Below, piece by piece: positions 24,882 through 33,061 of a DNA stretch of 42,555 nt. A program made the translations under genes and the position numbers. Every line of letters begins with the position of its first letter. Positions within the stretch are counted from its first letter, which is position 1. This DNA comes from a virus. The stretch is from positions 1 through 42,555 of the IMG/VR virus record IMGVR_UViG_3300021376_000124; one strand, 5' to 3'. The notes under the pieces are model-generated. The model made no database searches, had not been told where the DNA came from, and saw only the letters and a list, made by a program, of their open reading frames with translations.

Positions 24882-25580
24882 AGCAAGTTGGTTTTCCAGA
24901 TCTTTGATAAAAAGTTCTTTGGCAATTTTCAAAATGTTAGATTCCTCGTTGAAATCCTCGTGAATTTCAATCACGGTGACTTTTGGAGTTATATATTGAA
25001 CTCCTACGTTAACCAAAATTTCATTTACTAGATAATCATAAGATATTGAAAAAAAATTGTTGTAAATTCTAACCCTTTTCATCATAATTCCAAAAGAAGA
25101 GGCATTAGAATATCTCGACCACCAGTATGAATAAATTTCATCGGTGGCAAGATTTCTAACCAATAAAATCCCATAATCTGATTTTTTATCTGGCGTTAGA
25201 TTGTAGACTGAAATTCTTTTTTCCAATTTCTTCCAAATACTCGTTCCTAAATCGGCATACTTGTACAAACAATCCAAAGACAAATCAACTATTGACCGAA
25301 GTTCTTCTTTTTGCTCTTCTGTAAATTTTGATTTTATAAATTTTTCGAAAATTTGAATTTCTTCTTGGTCCATTTTTTGGATATCCAATTTTTCGTTTGC
25401 CAAAATTTTTTCTGAAAATTTCAAACCCTTGATGGAAGAAAAAATTTGTTGGATTGGATGATAGATATTGTCCCTTCGAATTTCTTCATTTACTTCTTGT
25501 AGAAAGTCTAACAAAATGTACTGTTTGTGTTCGGTATCTATGGGTGACTGTAGAAACCAGGTGGACTCGAGATTTTTCAT
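24873..25580 (-). CDS. Unknown protein, only minus-strand gene
   Basis: A 235-residue protein with no signal peptide or membrane segment. It opens with ESTWFLQSPIDTEHKQYILLDFLQEV, long helices follow (residues 30-130, Lys/Glu-rich), and it ends in a mixed domain with DEIYSYWWSRY and KVTVIEIHEDF. I have a vague recollection of related proteins with the same opening in other large phages but no function. It is transcribed against all its neighbours and overlaps the end of the glycosyltransferase-like gene by 9 bases, so it needs its own promoter, possibly the AT-rich element at 25609-25620. Opposite orientation suggests early or differently timed expression. Confidence 0.72.
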   Translation of the reverse strand: MKNLESTWFLQSPIDTEHKQYILLDFLQEVNEEIRRDNIYHPIQQIFSSIKGLKFSEKILANEKLDIQKMDQEEIQIFEKFIKSKFTEEQKEELRSIVDLSLDCLYKYADLGTSIWKKLEKRISVYNLTPDKKSDYGILLVRNLATDEIYSYWWSRYSNASSFGIMMKRVRIYNNFFSISYDYLVNEILVNVGVQYITPKVTVIEIHEDFNEESNILKIAKELFIKDLENQLALL

Positions 25581-25608
25581 GGCCGTTGGTTTAAATTTTT
25601 GAAATTCA

Positions 25609-25620
25609 TCATATATATTC
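25609..25620 (-). promoter_or_regulatory. Possible promoter element of the minus-strand gene
   Basis: On the minus strand the sequence reads GAATATATATGA, about 40 bases before the ATG. It resembles the GATATATAA family but is farther from its start and on the other strand. Confidence 0.3.
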
Positions 25621-25654
25621 TTGGGTCGGCCCTAAAAAGGAAAATAGAGTTGAC

Positions 25655-25663
25655 GATATATAA
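25655..25663 (+). promoter_or_regulatory. Candidate late promoter element GATATATAA
   Basis: GATATATAA begins 27 bases before the ATG at 25682. The spacing supports that ATG over the in-frame TTG at 25673, which would leave only 18. Confidence 0.5.
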
Positions 25664-25681
25664 ACAAAGTAATTGTCATAC

Positions 25682-26116
25682 ATGAGGATTCAAGATTTTA
25701 GTTCGTATTCGGTTCAAAAGAAAAAAAGGTTCACTTCGGAGCACACTTTCACGGCATCTTTGGATTATGTGGATGTCAAATTGACAAACCGCCCCCCTGA
25801 ATTATCCGATGTAGATGATTTAAAATGTGATATTGAATATGAAATTTCTATTGAAAGACAAAAACGAGGAGTTCAGGATATATCATTCAAAATTAACCAA
25901 ATTGAGTTAGAAGTGAAAGTTGACGACCATCCAGATGATCCGAAAGAATTTGAATTTGAAATTGTTCCAGGAGAAAATATCGATTCTAATCTGGTCATCA
26001 TTCGGAAAGGGGAATCCCTAATTCCAACCGATCCAACCTTCTTACATATAGATATGAAAAAATCTGCCAAGGTAGCAGATTTCCAAGTCACAGTTTTGTT
26101 CGGAAAAAATGAATAA
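25682..26116 (+). CDS. Unknown beta-rich small protein
   Basis: A 144-residue protein. The start was placed at ATG 25682 from promoter spacing; a TTG three codons upstream is possible. It opens MRIQDFSSYSVQKKKRF, with the F-x-x-Y pattern of the leaders seen in internal-protein candidates but no L-x-E. The body alternates hydrophobic and charged residues, predicting beta strands (DISFKINQIELEVKVDD; EFEFEIVPGENI; DFQVTVLFG). No motif recognised. It overlaps the next gene by 8 bases and shares its transcript. Confidence 0.6.
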   Translation: MRIQDFSSYSVQKKKRFTSEHTFTASLDYVDVKLTNRPPELSDVDDLKCDIEYEISIERQKRGVQDISFKINQIELEVKVDDHPDDPKEFEFEIVPGENIDSNLVIIRKGESLIPTDPTFLHIDMKKSAKVADFQVTVLFGKNE

Positions 26117-26999
26117 TTTAGTTCCCAATTTCGAAAATTTCTTTTCTTTGAATGAGTCTAAATTTTCCAGCAAAAAAAATTTAGGAATCATAGGACCTTT
26201 GGCGAATTGGTCTCTCAAAATTCAGGTTTATCCTGAACCCAATCAGGGTATGATTGGCTATGCCTTGGATGAAAATTGGATTGAACTGAAACACCAGGAC
26301 AAGAAGGTGAGATTTCCTAAATCTTGTTGTGAAATGAAGTCCAGCCCAAAATCTGCTATTATTCACATAAGGCCTTACACCAAGTGGTTCTCGAAATTGA
26401 AGAATAGAGAAGAGATGGATGATTTCATCGAGAATTTTGTAGAATCTCACGCGGTTAAAAAAGAAAGTGGTCTAGAAGGAATAGCAGAAAACACCCAAAT
26501 CATTTTGGACTTATTTGGCATACATTCACAAGTAGAAAATACCGAAAGTAGATTTCCCGGTCTGTATGAAATGAAATTGGACAACGGGATGGAGATTGAG
26601 ATGGAAAAAAATGAAGAATCTGAGCTTTTTTCACAAATGAAAATTTACAAATCCCGTGATGAAAAATTCCCAGACGTGAGGATAAAAAGAAAGAACGATG
26701 AATTTGTGATGGAATTCAGGGGTAGATCTGGTAAATTTGTGCAGTCGGAAGAATCTTTAGTTAATCTTTTTGAAAATAAAATTTGCACATATCTAACTAA
26801 ATGTGTTTTGGAGATGGACTGTTCTGAAGAAGAATCACATTTGATCGGAAAGTTAAAAGAAGCTTTGTCCGAAAAAGTGGATCTCAAAAATTCAGACAGA
26901 ATAGAAAAGAAGAAAAAAACAATAGAAAATTTGAGGGGGGTCCTGAGTAATTCCATAGAAAATTCACTTCTCGAAGATATTTTACAGAAGGAAGATTAG
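26109..26999 (+). CDS. Unknown protein with capsid-targeting-like leader
   Basis: A 296-residue protein starting MNNLVPNFENFFSLNE, with LNE at residues 14-16 followed by Ser: the same position and motif as the protein at 16169, although the bodies are unrelated. The body has a beta-rich segment (WSLKIQVYPEPNQGMIGYAL), a Lys/Arg-rich middle and a long C-terminal helical region (residues 215-296, ending in coiled coil). No catalytic motif. Predicted as a packaged protein if the leader is functional; otherwise unknown. Confidence 0.63.
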   Translation: MNNLVPNFENFFSLNESKFSSKKNLGIIGPLANWSLKIQVYPEPNQGMIGYALDENWIELKHQDKKVRFPKSCCEMKSSPKSAIIHIRPYTKWFSKLKNREEMDDFIENFVESHAVKKESGLEGIAENTQIILDLFGIHSQVENTESRFPGLYEMKLDNGMEIEMEKNEESELFSQMKIYKSRDEKFPDVRIKRKNDEFVMEFRGRSGKFVQSEESLVNLFENKICTYLTKCVLEMDCSEEESHLIGKLKEALSEKVDLKNSDRIEKKKKTIENLRGVLSNSIENSLLEDILQKED

Positions 27000-27007
27000 T
27001 TTGTAGA

Positions 27008-27042
27008 AGGAACTTTATTTGTGTTCCTCATATAAACAGGAA
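27008..27042 (+). promoter_or_regulatory. Leader with two mutually exclusive short hairpins
   Basis: AGGAAC (27008-27013) can pair with GTTCCT (27023-27028), and TTCCT (27024-27028) can instead pair with AGGAA (27038-27042). The two stems compete for the same strand, as in attenuator-like leaders. Stems are short and no T-run follows, so function is uncertain. Confidence 0.22.
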
Positions 27043-27100
27043 TCAAGTTGTTAATCGTTTTGTGTTTATTATTTTAATTCTGATCTTAAATTAATTGGAC

Positions 27101-27745
27101 ATGGGATGGCTACAACGTTTATTCAGTAAATCGAAAAAAATGAATTGGAAAGATAAAAGTCTGGAGGAAATACAAAATTTCTTTCAAAGTAAGGATTTTC
27201 AGTGGCTCAAGGGAGACCAGATGGGCAACATCGAAAAATTCAAATCCATAGAAAAAGATGATTCAACTGGTTTAATTTTCATATCTTTCAAGTCAGGGGG
27301 AAGAATGAATGTGGAATTGGTTCAAGAATATATGGACGTTTTCCCTTCACAAAATATAGATTTCAGTGCTGTTGCTACGTCCAATCCGCAGCCTTCTCCC
27401 CAATCCAAACCGGATAGTTCAACTCAGACCATTAAGAAAAGTAACTCAGTTTCATCCGTACAACTTTCTGAATCTCCGATATATAGTTTGTTGAAGAAAC
27501 AAAAAACAAATTGGGTTAACGTGAACATCACCTTAAAATTGAATCTTCCTTCCAAAAATTTGTATGGGGTTCTTACCACTTCTTTCGAGGAAGCTGATCG
27601 TGAGATTGTTAACTTCGTGACAGAAGGAATAGATATAGATGATATAAAATCAGCATTGGGTGATTCTATTTTGTCCTATTACGACAAGAAAAAAAATTTA
27701 GTTTCTTCCGATAAATCTTTAGACCAAGTAGAAGATGGACAGTAA
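27101..27745 (+). CDS. Unknown two-domain protein
   Basis: The start was placed at ATG 27101; an in-frame TTG two codons earlier is less likely. Residues 1-85 form a basic Trp/Lys-rich domain (MGWLQRLFSKSKKMNW; then a beta-like segment STGLIFISFKSGGRMNVEL). A Ser/Pro/Gln/Thr-rich linker (roughly residues 88-130) leads to a second domain with NWVNVNITLKLNLPSKNLYG, which reads like a beta sheet plus helix. No known motif. The last 11 bases overlap the Nudix gene. The preceding leader of about 100 bases has no clear GATATATAA element. Confidence 0.62.
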   Translation: MGWLQRLFSKSKKMNWKDKSLEEIQNFFQSKDFQWLKGDQMGNIEKFKSIEKDDSTGLIFISFKSGGRMNVELVQEYMDVFPSQNIDFSAVATSNPQPSPQSKPDSSTQTIKKSNSVSSVQLSESPIYSLLKKQKTNWVNVNITLKLNLPSKNLYGVLTTSFEEADREIVNFVTEGIDIDDIKSALGDSILSYYDKKKNLVSSDKSLDQVEDGQ

Positions 27746-28310
27746 TATTCTTTTTGAAAATAATCTTTTCCGTGTTGAAGAAAGAAACGGATCGACCGGA
27801 ATGATTCCCCTTTTCACCAATGTGGTGATTATGCCATTCATCTCTGATGAACAGGGATTGCCTTTATCTATAGGAGTTTTAAAAGAGCCAAACCCTTTCA
27901 GAGAAGGTGGTATGTCTATTTCCCTAATATCGGGAACTTCTGAAGAGGAAGATCCAGATTTACTTGCTACAGCCAAGAGAGAACTAAAAGAAGAAAGTGG
28001 ATATGACGTACAAGACAATAAAAAGTGGTTCTATTTGGGATCGGTCACCTCTTCTAAATTTGTAGACCACGAACAACCGTGTTTTGCAGTGGATGTTACG
28101 GATGTTCCTAAAGGTGATCCAGATCCAGATGAAACAGAAAAAGAAAATGGAATGGAGTTCAAATTTATTTCTGCCAACGACGTGGTAAAACACAAAGATA
28201 TTTTTATCCCGGGCCTTTTTCTGAAGCTTTTCAAGTTCGTACTGGGATTCGATGTTCAGAACAAACCAGATGGACTAGAAAAAAGTAAAGGTTTTAAATT
28301 TTCAATTTAA
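27735..28310 (+). CDS. Nudix hydrolase
   Basis: Hydrolyses a nucleoside diphosphate linked to another group; the substrate is unknown. The core RELKEESGYDV (residues 87-97) is the RExxEExG part of the Nudix box that carries the metal-binding Glu residues. The upstream half is SGTSEEEDPDLLATAK: the Gly and an acidic patch are there, but spacing to RE is about two residues longer than the strict G-x5-E-x7-RE. Strands before the box (TNVVIMPFI; PLSIGVLKE) and an acidic loop (DPDPDETEKENGMEF) fit the fold. At 191 aa it is close to ADP-sugar pyrophosphatases. It overlaps the previous gene by 11 bases. Confidence 0.83.
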   Translation: MDSNILFENNLFRVEERNGSTGMIPLFTNVVIMPFISDEQGLPLSIGVLKEPNPFREGGMSISLISGTSEEEDPDLLATAKRELKEESGYDVQDNKKWFYLGSVTSSKFVDHEQPCFAVDVTDVPKGDPDPDETEKENGMEFKFISANDVVKHKDIFIPGLFLKLFKFVLGFDVQNKPDGLEKSKGFKFSI

Positions 28311-28315
28311 ATTAT

Positions 28316-28639
28316 ATGAGTCAAGCTAGAAAAGCAAGAAGAGAACTTGCAAAATCTTTGGGTTATTTGAAAAAGGATGAATCAATGCAATCTTTCATGG
28401 AAAGGGTGAAAAGATCACACGAGATGGGAAAACATTTTCATACTCTTCATCTTCAAAATGTCATGAATCAACAATTAGAAGCAGAAAAAATTAAAAGTGA
28501 GAAAGAATTAGAAAATTTCATAAAAGAAAAAAACCAAACCGAAGAAAATTTTGGAATCAATTTAAAAACTAATGAATTTTTGAATGAACTAAAACCCCAA
28601 GAATCGTCATACGATGACATTCTAGACAATCCAAAATAG
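28316..28639 (+). CDS. Small charged helical protein, unknown
   Basis: A 107-residue hydrophilic protein, nearly all helix by composition (ARKARRELAKSLGYLKKDES; EAEKIKSEKELENFIKEKNQ), with an acidic unstructured tail. It lies 5 bases after the Nudix gene and 1 base before the next small gene, at the upstream edge of the tail module. T4 tail modules also contain small chaperones and assembly factors, but nothing here identifies one. Confidence 0.6.
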   Translation: MSQARKARRELAKSLGYLKKDESMQSFMERVKRSHEMGKHFHTLHLQNVMNQQLEAEKIKSEKELENFIKEKNQTEENFGINLKTNEFLNELKPQESSYDDILDNPK

Positions 28640-28640
28640 C

Positions 28641-28973
28641 ATGATTGTTTGTTTGGCAGAGATTAAGATTTTTCTAGCTAAATGTTCGGCTAAAGAGGCC
28701 AAAAAAAAATTTGATGGGGGAATTGACCTTCCCATCATAGATATTGGTAAGATTATACGGGATTTAGGTTATGACAATTTAAATCTCAGCAAAGAATCGG
28801 AATTTATAATCAATTATACCATTCAAAGAAAAATAGACCAGGGGATATATAATACAAAGAACAACACCATAATGATCGTAAACAAAAATCTCTCAAATGA
28901 TTTTATTTCGAATTTGAATTCTTTTTTATTAGAATATGAAAATGAATTTGAATTTTCGATCGAGATGTTGTAA
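28641..28973 (+). CDS. Small protein, unknown
   Basis: A 110-residue protein, start MIVCLAEIKIFLAKCSAKEA, then LPIIDIGKIIRDLGYDNLNL and an Ile/Asn-rich second half. No motif recognised. A GATATATAA copy inside it (28844) sits 28 bases before an internal in-frame ATG (28872); this may be chance. It ends 17 bases before the first tail gene, so it could be the last gene of the preceding unit. Confidence 0.6.
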   Translation: MIVCLAEIKIFLAKCSAKEAKKKFDGGIDLPIIDIGKIIRDLGYDNLNLSKESEFIINYTIQRKIDQGIYNTKNNTIMIVNKNLSNDFISNLNSFLLEYENEFEFSIEML

Positions 28974-28990
28974 AAATTTGTATAAATTGA

Positions 28991-30943
28991 ATGCCTACTT
29001 TTCAAGGAACTAACAAATTAACACCCGGAAACGTTTTTTCTTTAGCCGACCGATATTTGAACAAGACTCTCAAAGAAGGGTTGTTCGGAACAAACGAAGC
29101 TTTATCACAAAATCAATCCCAAGATATTGTAGGAAGAATGTCTAATATGGGATCGGTCAATCCAAACAAAGGACCAACTGCAAAATCTCTCTTTTATAAC
29201 GCAGCTTTTTATGGAAGAGATAATAAATATGGGCAATTTTTATTTTACTCTTTTTCTAACAATTCGAACAATTTCAATGAACAATATTATCAATCGGAGC
29301 AGACCCAATTTAATTCATCAATTTCTGCAATAGAATCCAAAAATCCATCAGCGGGTGCGATAATCAGAGCTTCGAATGAAATCCTGGCTGCGTCCAATAA
29401 AAATTCAAATTCAAACGTCAACACCGGAAATAATACCAAAGGTCCCCCGGGAAAGATTATAGGCGGTGGTAGTGCTCCTTATTTTTGGAAGGATTTTCTT
29501 TATTGTAAATATTACGGAACGATCCCAAATAATTACATGATTACTTTAAGAAGATTTCCTGCCCCTATGAGGGATAATTTGTCTTTACCTGATCCAGTGA
29601 AACAAAGCGATAAGTACAATAAGGAAGGAGCTGGAAAACCAGTAGCTCAGGCTATAACATGGTGGGGTGGACAAACTGGAAACACCCTGAATGATCTAAT
29701 CTCATTTTCAACCGGAATGGTGTGGGAAAATAAGTCTCAATCTGAACTGAAAGAGGTGAAAGGTTTTGATCAAGGATTTTTCAAAAGTGTTTTGGGTAGA
29801 TTTTTAGGTTCTGCTGCCAATACTGTTGGACTTGGAGATTTGTTCGGTGCAGGTGTGGATTTAACTACACTAGCGGTTGCTGCATCTGATGGCGGAAAAC
29901 AACAACTGGTGACTGACAAAATCAATTATGCTCTGAGAGACAAAATGCAAAACACTCCAAGCGGACCATTATCGGATTTTATTTTCAATCCAGTAGATAC
30001 AGTGTCGAACACATATATCAGGGGGAGAGGTTTAACTTTTTCTGGGGGTCAAATGTCTTTGAAATTTCACTATGAATTGACTTCTGTGGGTCAGGTGAAT
30101 ACCAAGGCAGCATTGATCGATATTTTGGGAAACCTATTGGCTCTAGGAACAAATTATGGGAATTTTTTAACTCCAGATATTCGCTATGATAATGGTTTCA
30201 AGGATGCTATAGGATTTCCTGGGGGTAACGATGGTCTATTCAATTTTTATACTGATCCTTTAAAATGGACCAAGGATCTTATAAAATATTTAGCAGATCC
30301 ATCTGGAACAACCTCATCGAATCCAATGGTACAACAATTTGCCAAATTTTCTTCAGATATCCAACAAAAAACACAACAGCTGGAAAGTATACTTTCACAG
30401 GCTACGGCCGGGGACGCGGACATTAAGAGTATAGCTGCAGAAATAGATGGACCTTTAGGAAATATTCTAGCTTATGCTTTATCTGATGATCTTATCGAAA
30501 AAGCAGTTTTTCCTTTGTCTCTATTGACCGGAGCACCTGTTGGAGAATGGCATCTTGTGGTAGGTAATCCAATGAATCCAGTAGCTATGATTGGAAATTT
30601 GATTTGTTCGAATGTTGAAATAGAATTTAGCGAGGTTTTGGGTCCTGACGATTTTCCGACCGAAATCATAGCAACATTCACTCTGGAACACGGAAGAGAT
30701 AGAGAAAGGGGTGAAATTGAATCTATGTTCAATAGAGGGGATGGGAGGTTATATCAATCCACGCTGGATACTAGTTCTAGCACACAATCTTTGGATTCTT
30801 TTGCACAAACAGATGGACGAGCTTTGCCTGCAACTAAAGACAATTCTACCACACCAAATCCAGCACTGTTGTATTCGGATAATTTCAATTTCACCCCCGA
30901 GGTCACCCAGAATAATAAAGTCTTAAATCCTATAAATCTATAG
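28991..30943 (+). CDS. Probable baseplate / tail-tube-junction structural protein
   Basis: A 650-residue soluble protein opening the tail module. Segments such as YFWKDFLYCKYYGTIPNNYM and TLRRFPAPM are aromatic, and RGRGLTFSGGQMSLKFHYEL followed late by GEWHLVVGNPMNPVAMIGNL, then GPDDFPTEI and TFTLEHGR, have the look of the tube-like beta domains of baseplate proteins that start tail tube growth (T4 gp48/gp54 role). Exact family not recognised. The middle (residues 200-330) has Gly/Ser-rich hydrophobic stretches. Next are LysM-type wedge, hub and spike genes, spaced by 4-16 bases. Placement supports a baseplate role better than the sequence does. Confidence 0.58.
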   Translation: MPTFQGTNKLTPGNVFSLADRYLNKTLKEGLFGTNEALSQNQSQDIVGRMSNMGSVNPNKGPTAKSLFYNAAFYGRDNKYGQFLFYSFSNNSNNFNEQYYQSEQTQFNSSISAIESKNPSAGAIIRASNEILAASNKNSNSNVNTGNNTKGPPGKIIGGGSAPYFWKDFLYCKYYGTIPNNYMITLRRFPAPMRDNLSLPDPVKQSDKYNKEGAGKPVAQAITWWGGQTGNTLNDLISFSTGMVWENKSQSELKEVKGFDQGFFKSVLGRFLGSAANTVGLGDLFGAGVDLTTLAVAASDGGKQQLVTDKINYALRDKMQNTPSGPLSDFIFNPVDTVSNTYIRGRGLTFSGGQMSLKFHYELTSVGQVNTKAALIDILGNLLALGTNYGNFLTPDIRYDNGFKDAIGFPGGNDGLFNFYTDPLKWTKDLIKYLADPSGTTSSNPMVQQFAKFSSDIQQKTQQLESILSQATAGDADIKSIAAEIDGPLGNILAYALSDDLIEKAVFPLSLLTGAPVGEWHLVVGNPMNPVAMIGNLICSNVEIEFSEVLGPDDFPTEIIATFTLEHGRDRERGEIESMFNRGDGRLYQSTLDTSSSTQSLDSFAQTDGRALPATKDNSTTPNPALLYSDNFNFTPEVTQNNKVLNPINL

Positions 30944-30947
30944 AATT

Positions 30948-31535
30948 ATGTTAGAAATAGATGTTTTATTTCGTAATAAGGGTATATTCAATCCAAATCG
31001 AGAACTTCAATCAAACAGTATTGGGATTTGGGATTTGACCTCTGGATCTTTGGATTTTCGTAGTATTGACATGAGGATTGAAAGATATTTTATGGTAAGA
31101 GAAGAATTCCAAATGAGACCAGATCAATTGGCGTTTCAGGCTTTCGGGGATCTTTCTTATACTGGATCCTTGATGAAAATAAATTCTATTTCAAATCCGT
31201 TCGCTGTGATGGAGGGTAATTTAATTTTCATTCCCAAGAAAGATAAAATTGATGCGGCTTTCACTGCAAAGCAAACAGCAATTTTACAATCAAACACAAC
31301 CAATAATCCAAATAAACAATTTCAGGACGCACAGGAACAAAAGAAATTTAAAATATCAGATTCCAGGCAGAAATTTTTGGAGCAAAGATCAAAGGCAAAA
31401 AATGCTCCAGAGAAAATTTTACCTCCTAATTTCACTCAACCTGAAGAAAGACAGACTGTGAGAACAAATGTTGTTATTGGTTTGGCTCCAGATGTTAGCA
31501 GCGCCCCGGCAAATCCGGCAGGAAATTTGAATTAA
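30948..31535 (+). CDS. Baseplate wedge protein with LysM-like domain (T4 gp53-like role)
   Basis: A 195-residue protein. Residues 45-100 match the LysM-like fold used in baseplate wedges: FQMRPDQLAFQAFGDLSYTG, then NSISNPFAVMEGNLIFIP, the usual order of x-D-x-L-A-x-x-x-Y/F-G, N-P-F and G-x-x-L-x-I-P. The end is a Lys/Gln/Asn-rich region (residues 105-165) and a Pro/Ala tail, probably extended. In T4, gp53 joins wedges to the hub. The next gene is hub-like, supporting the role. It starts 4 bases after the preceding gene. Confidence 0.62.
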   Translation: MLEIDVLFRNKGIFNPNRELQSNSIGIWDLTSGSLDFRSIDMRIERYFMVREEFQMRPDQLAFQAFGDLSYTGSLMKINSISNPFAVMEGNLIFIPKKDKIDAAFTAKQTAILQSNTTNNPNKQFQDAQEQKKFKISDSRQKFLEQRSKAKNAPEKILPPNFTQPEERQTVRTNVVIGLAPDVSSAPANPAGNLN

Positions 31536-31550
31536 TGTCTCGAATAAATT

Positions 31551-33053
31551 ATGGCTGCTGATCAAATCATCATCAACAATTTGGCCAGAACCACGATTCA
31601 GTTGGATGAATTAACTGTTCCAAATCGAAGTGGTTCACAAACACCAAGCCAGAATCAGCAATTGTCTGATACAGATGATAAATCCTTCGGTGCATATAGT
31701 CCTGTTGTTTTTATTAATGGTTATTATGTTCAAAATTACCTTTCCTATTTCGAATTTGATATGACAGGATTTATTCCAGAAATAAGATTCCAATTCAAAA
31801 TGGTAAATCCAATGTTTATAAACATTAACTACCCTAAAGATGGAGATATAGTTTCCGTTTATTTCAGAAGCTGGAATACAGTTTATAGACCTTTGAGAAT
31901 GGATTTCAACATTTTAACTGTGAAATCTGGTGTTTCTGAAACTTCGGAAGGTTCTGGATTGACCTTTCACATTTTAGGGGAATGCAGAATACCAGCTCTG
32001 TACAACGAAGTTTCAAAAGCTTTCAGGAATTCAACTTCTTATGACGTTCTGTTTCAGGTTTCACAGCAGTTAGATTTGGGATTTTCTTCTAATGAAACAG
32101 AGGTTGTTGATTCAATGACCTGGATATGCCCTAATATTTCCTACTATGATTTTATCAGAGAAGTAACATCTAGATCTTATAAAGACGATCGAAGTTTTTT
32201 TACAACGTTTATAGATTGTTATTACAATCTTAATTTTGTAAATTTGAATAATCAATTAACGACAACTGATGTTGTCCAGGTTGGCAGAGTTCTTAGGGGT
32301 GCTGCTGATGGGTCTGCAGATGATACCGCATTCATTGACACGGAATTGTCCGAGGAACTCATGCCGATCGTTCTGACAAACGAGAAAGGAAATTCTGATT
32401 TACCCACCTTCATTCAAGGCTACACTTTAATTTCAAATGCGGGTAATATTACCAATCGGCAGGGTTATATCCACGAGGTACAATTTTGGGATGAAGGGCT
32501 AATAACTGAGAATGAAATCGAAAAATATGTGAAGTACACTGTTGAAACGATTACAACAGAAAACGTCGGGGAGAACATGATTCTTCAGAGGGGAAGAGCC
32601 AAAGAAAAAATTTACCAGAACGAGTACAGGAAAAATTGGTATGGAATGTTGAATAACTTCAAAAATGGAGGAGTACATGAAAATTTCATCCAAGCCTTGG
32701 TACAAAATGAAATTAACAATGACGAAATTAGAAAATTCACTTTGAAAATCGAAACTGCATCTTATTTTGGTGGATTCTATAGGGGAATGGCCATACCGGT
32801 TTCGATTTACGTAAATGAACAGGGTAAAAGAATGGAGAACACCGGTGCGAACAACAATCAAAATCCAGAACAAGAAATTAATCCAGTTCTGGATAGATTT
32901 CTTTCTGGAATTTATATCTTAATGGGAATGAAGGTAAATTATGAATCTACAAGAGGAATTTACATGCAGCTGGATTTATGCAAGAGAGAATGGATTTTGA
33001 ACAGTGCGGGTCCTTTCCCGAAGACATTCCCTTTAAATCTGATTAGTGGATAA
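31551..33053 (+). CDS. Probable baseplate hub protein (gp27/gpD-like)
   Basis: A 500-residue protein. Early strands (SPVVFINGYYVQNYLSYFEF; PEIRFQFKMVN; GDIVSVYFRSW) and then DVLFQVSQQLDLGF, SMTWICPNISYYDFIREVTS, SFFTTFIDCYYNLNFVN follow the pattern of hub proteins: a tube-like barrel, then helix and sheet with the signature where a substrate-like sample region is read. It is followed by a structural protein and the spike, the usual order hub then spike. The C-terminal part has a second barrel-like section (FTLKIETASYFGGFYRGMAI). The call rests on fold pattern and neighbours. Confidence 0.6.
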   Translation: MAADQIIINNLARTTIQLDELTVPNRSGSQTPSQNQQLSDTDDKSFGAYSPVVFINGYYVQNYLSYFEFDMTGFIPEIRFQFKMVNPMFININYPKDGDIVSVYFRSWNTVYRPLRMDFNILTVKSGVSETSEGSGLTFHILGECRIPALYNEVSKAFRNSTSYDVLFQVSQQLDLGFSSNETEVVDSMTWICPNISYYDFIREVTSRSYKDDRSFFTTFIDCYYNLNFVNLNNQLTTTDVVQVGRVLRGAADGSADDTAFIDTELSEELMPIVLTNEKGNSDLPTFIQGYTLISNAGNITNRQGYIHEVQFWDEGLITENEIEKYVKYTVETITTENVGENMILQRGRAKEKIYQNEYRKNWYGMLNNFKNGGVHENFIQALVQNEINNDEIRKFTLKIETASYFGGFYRGMAIPVSIYVNEQGKRMENTGANNNQNPEQEINPVLDRFLSGIYILMGMKVNYESTRGIYMQLDLCKREWILNSAGPFPKTFPLNLISG

Positions 33054-33061
33054 ATACAAAC

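Noticed and set aside
28981-28990. TATAAATT just before the tail gene at 28991 as a T4-type late promoter
   Set aside because: A start site the usual distance downstream would fall at or after the ATG, leaving no leader.
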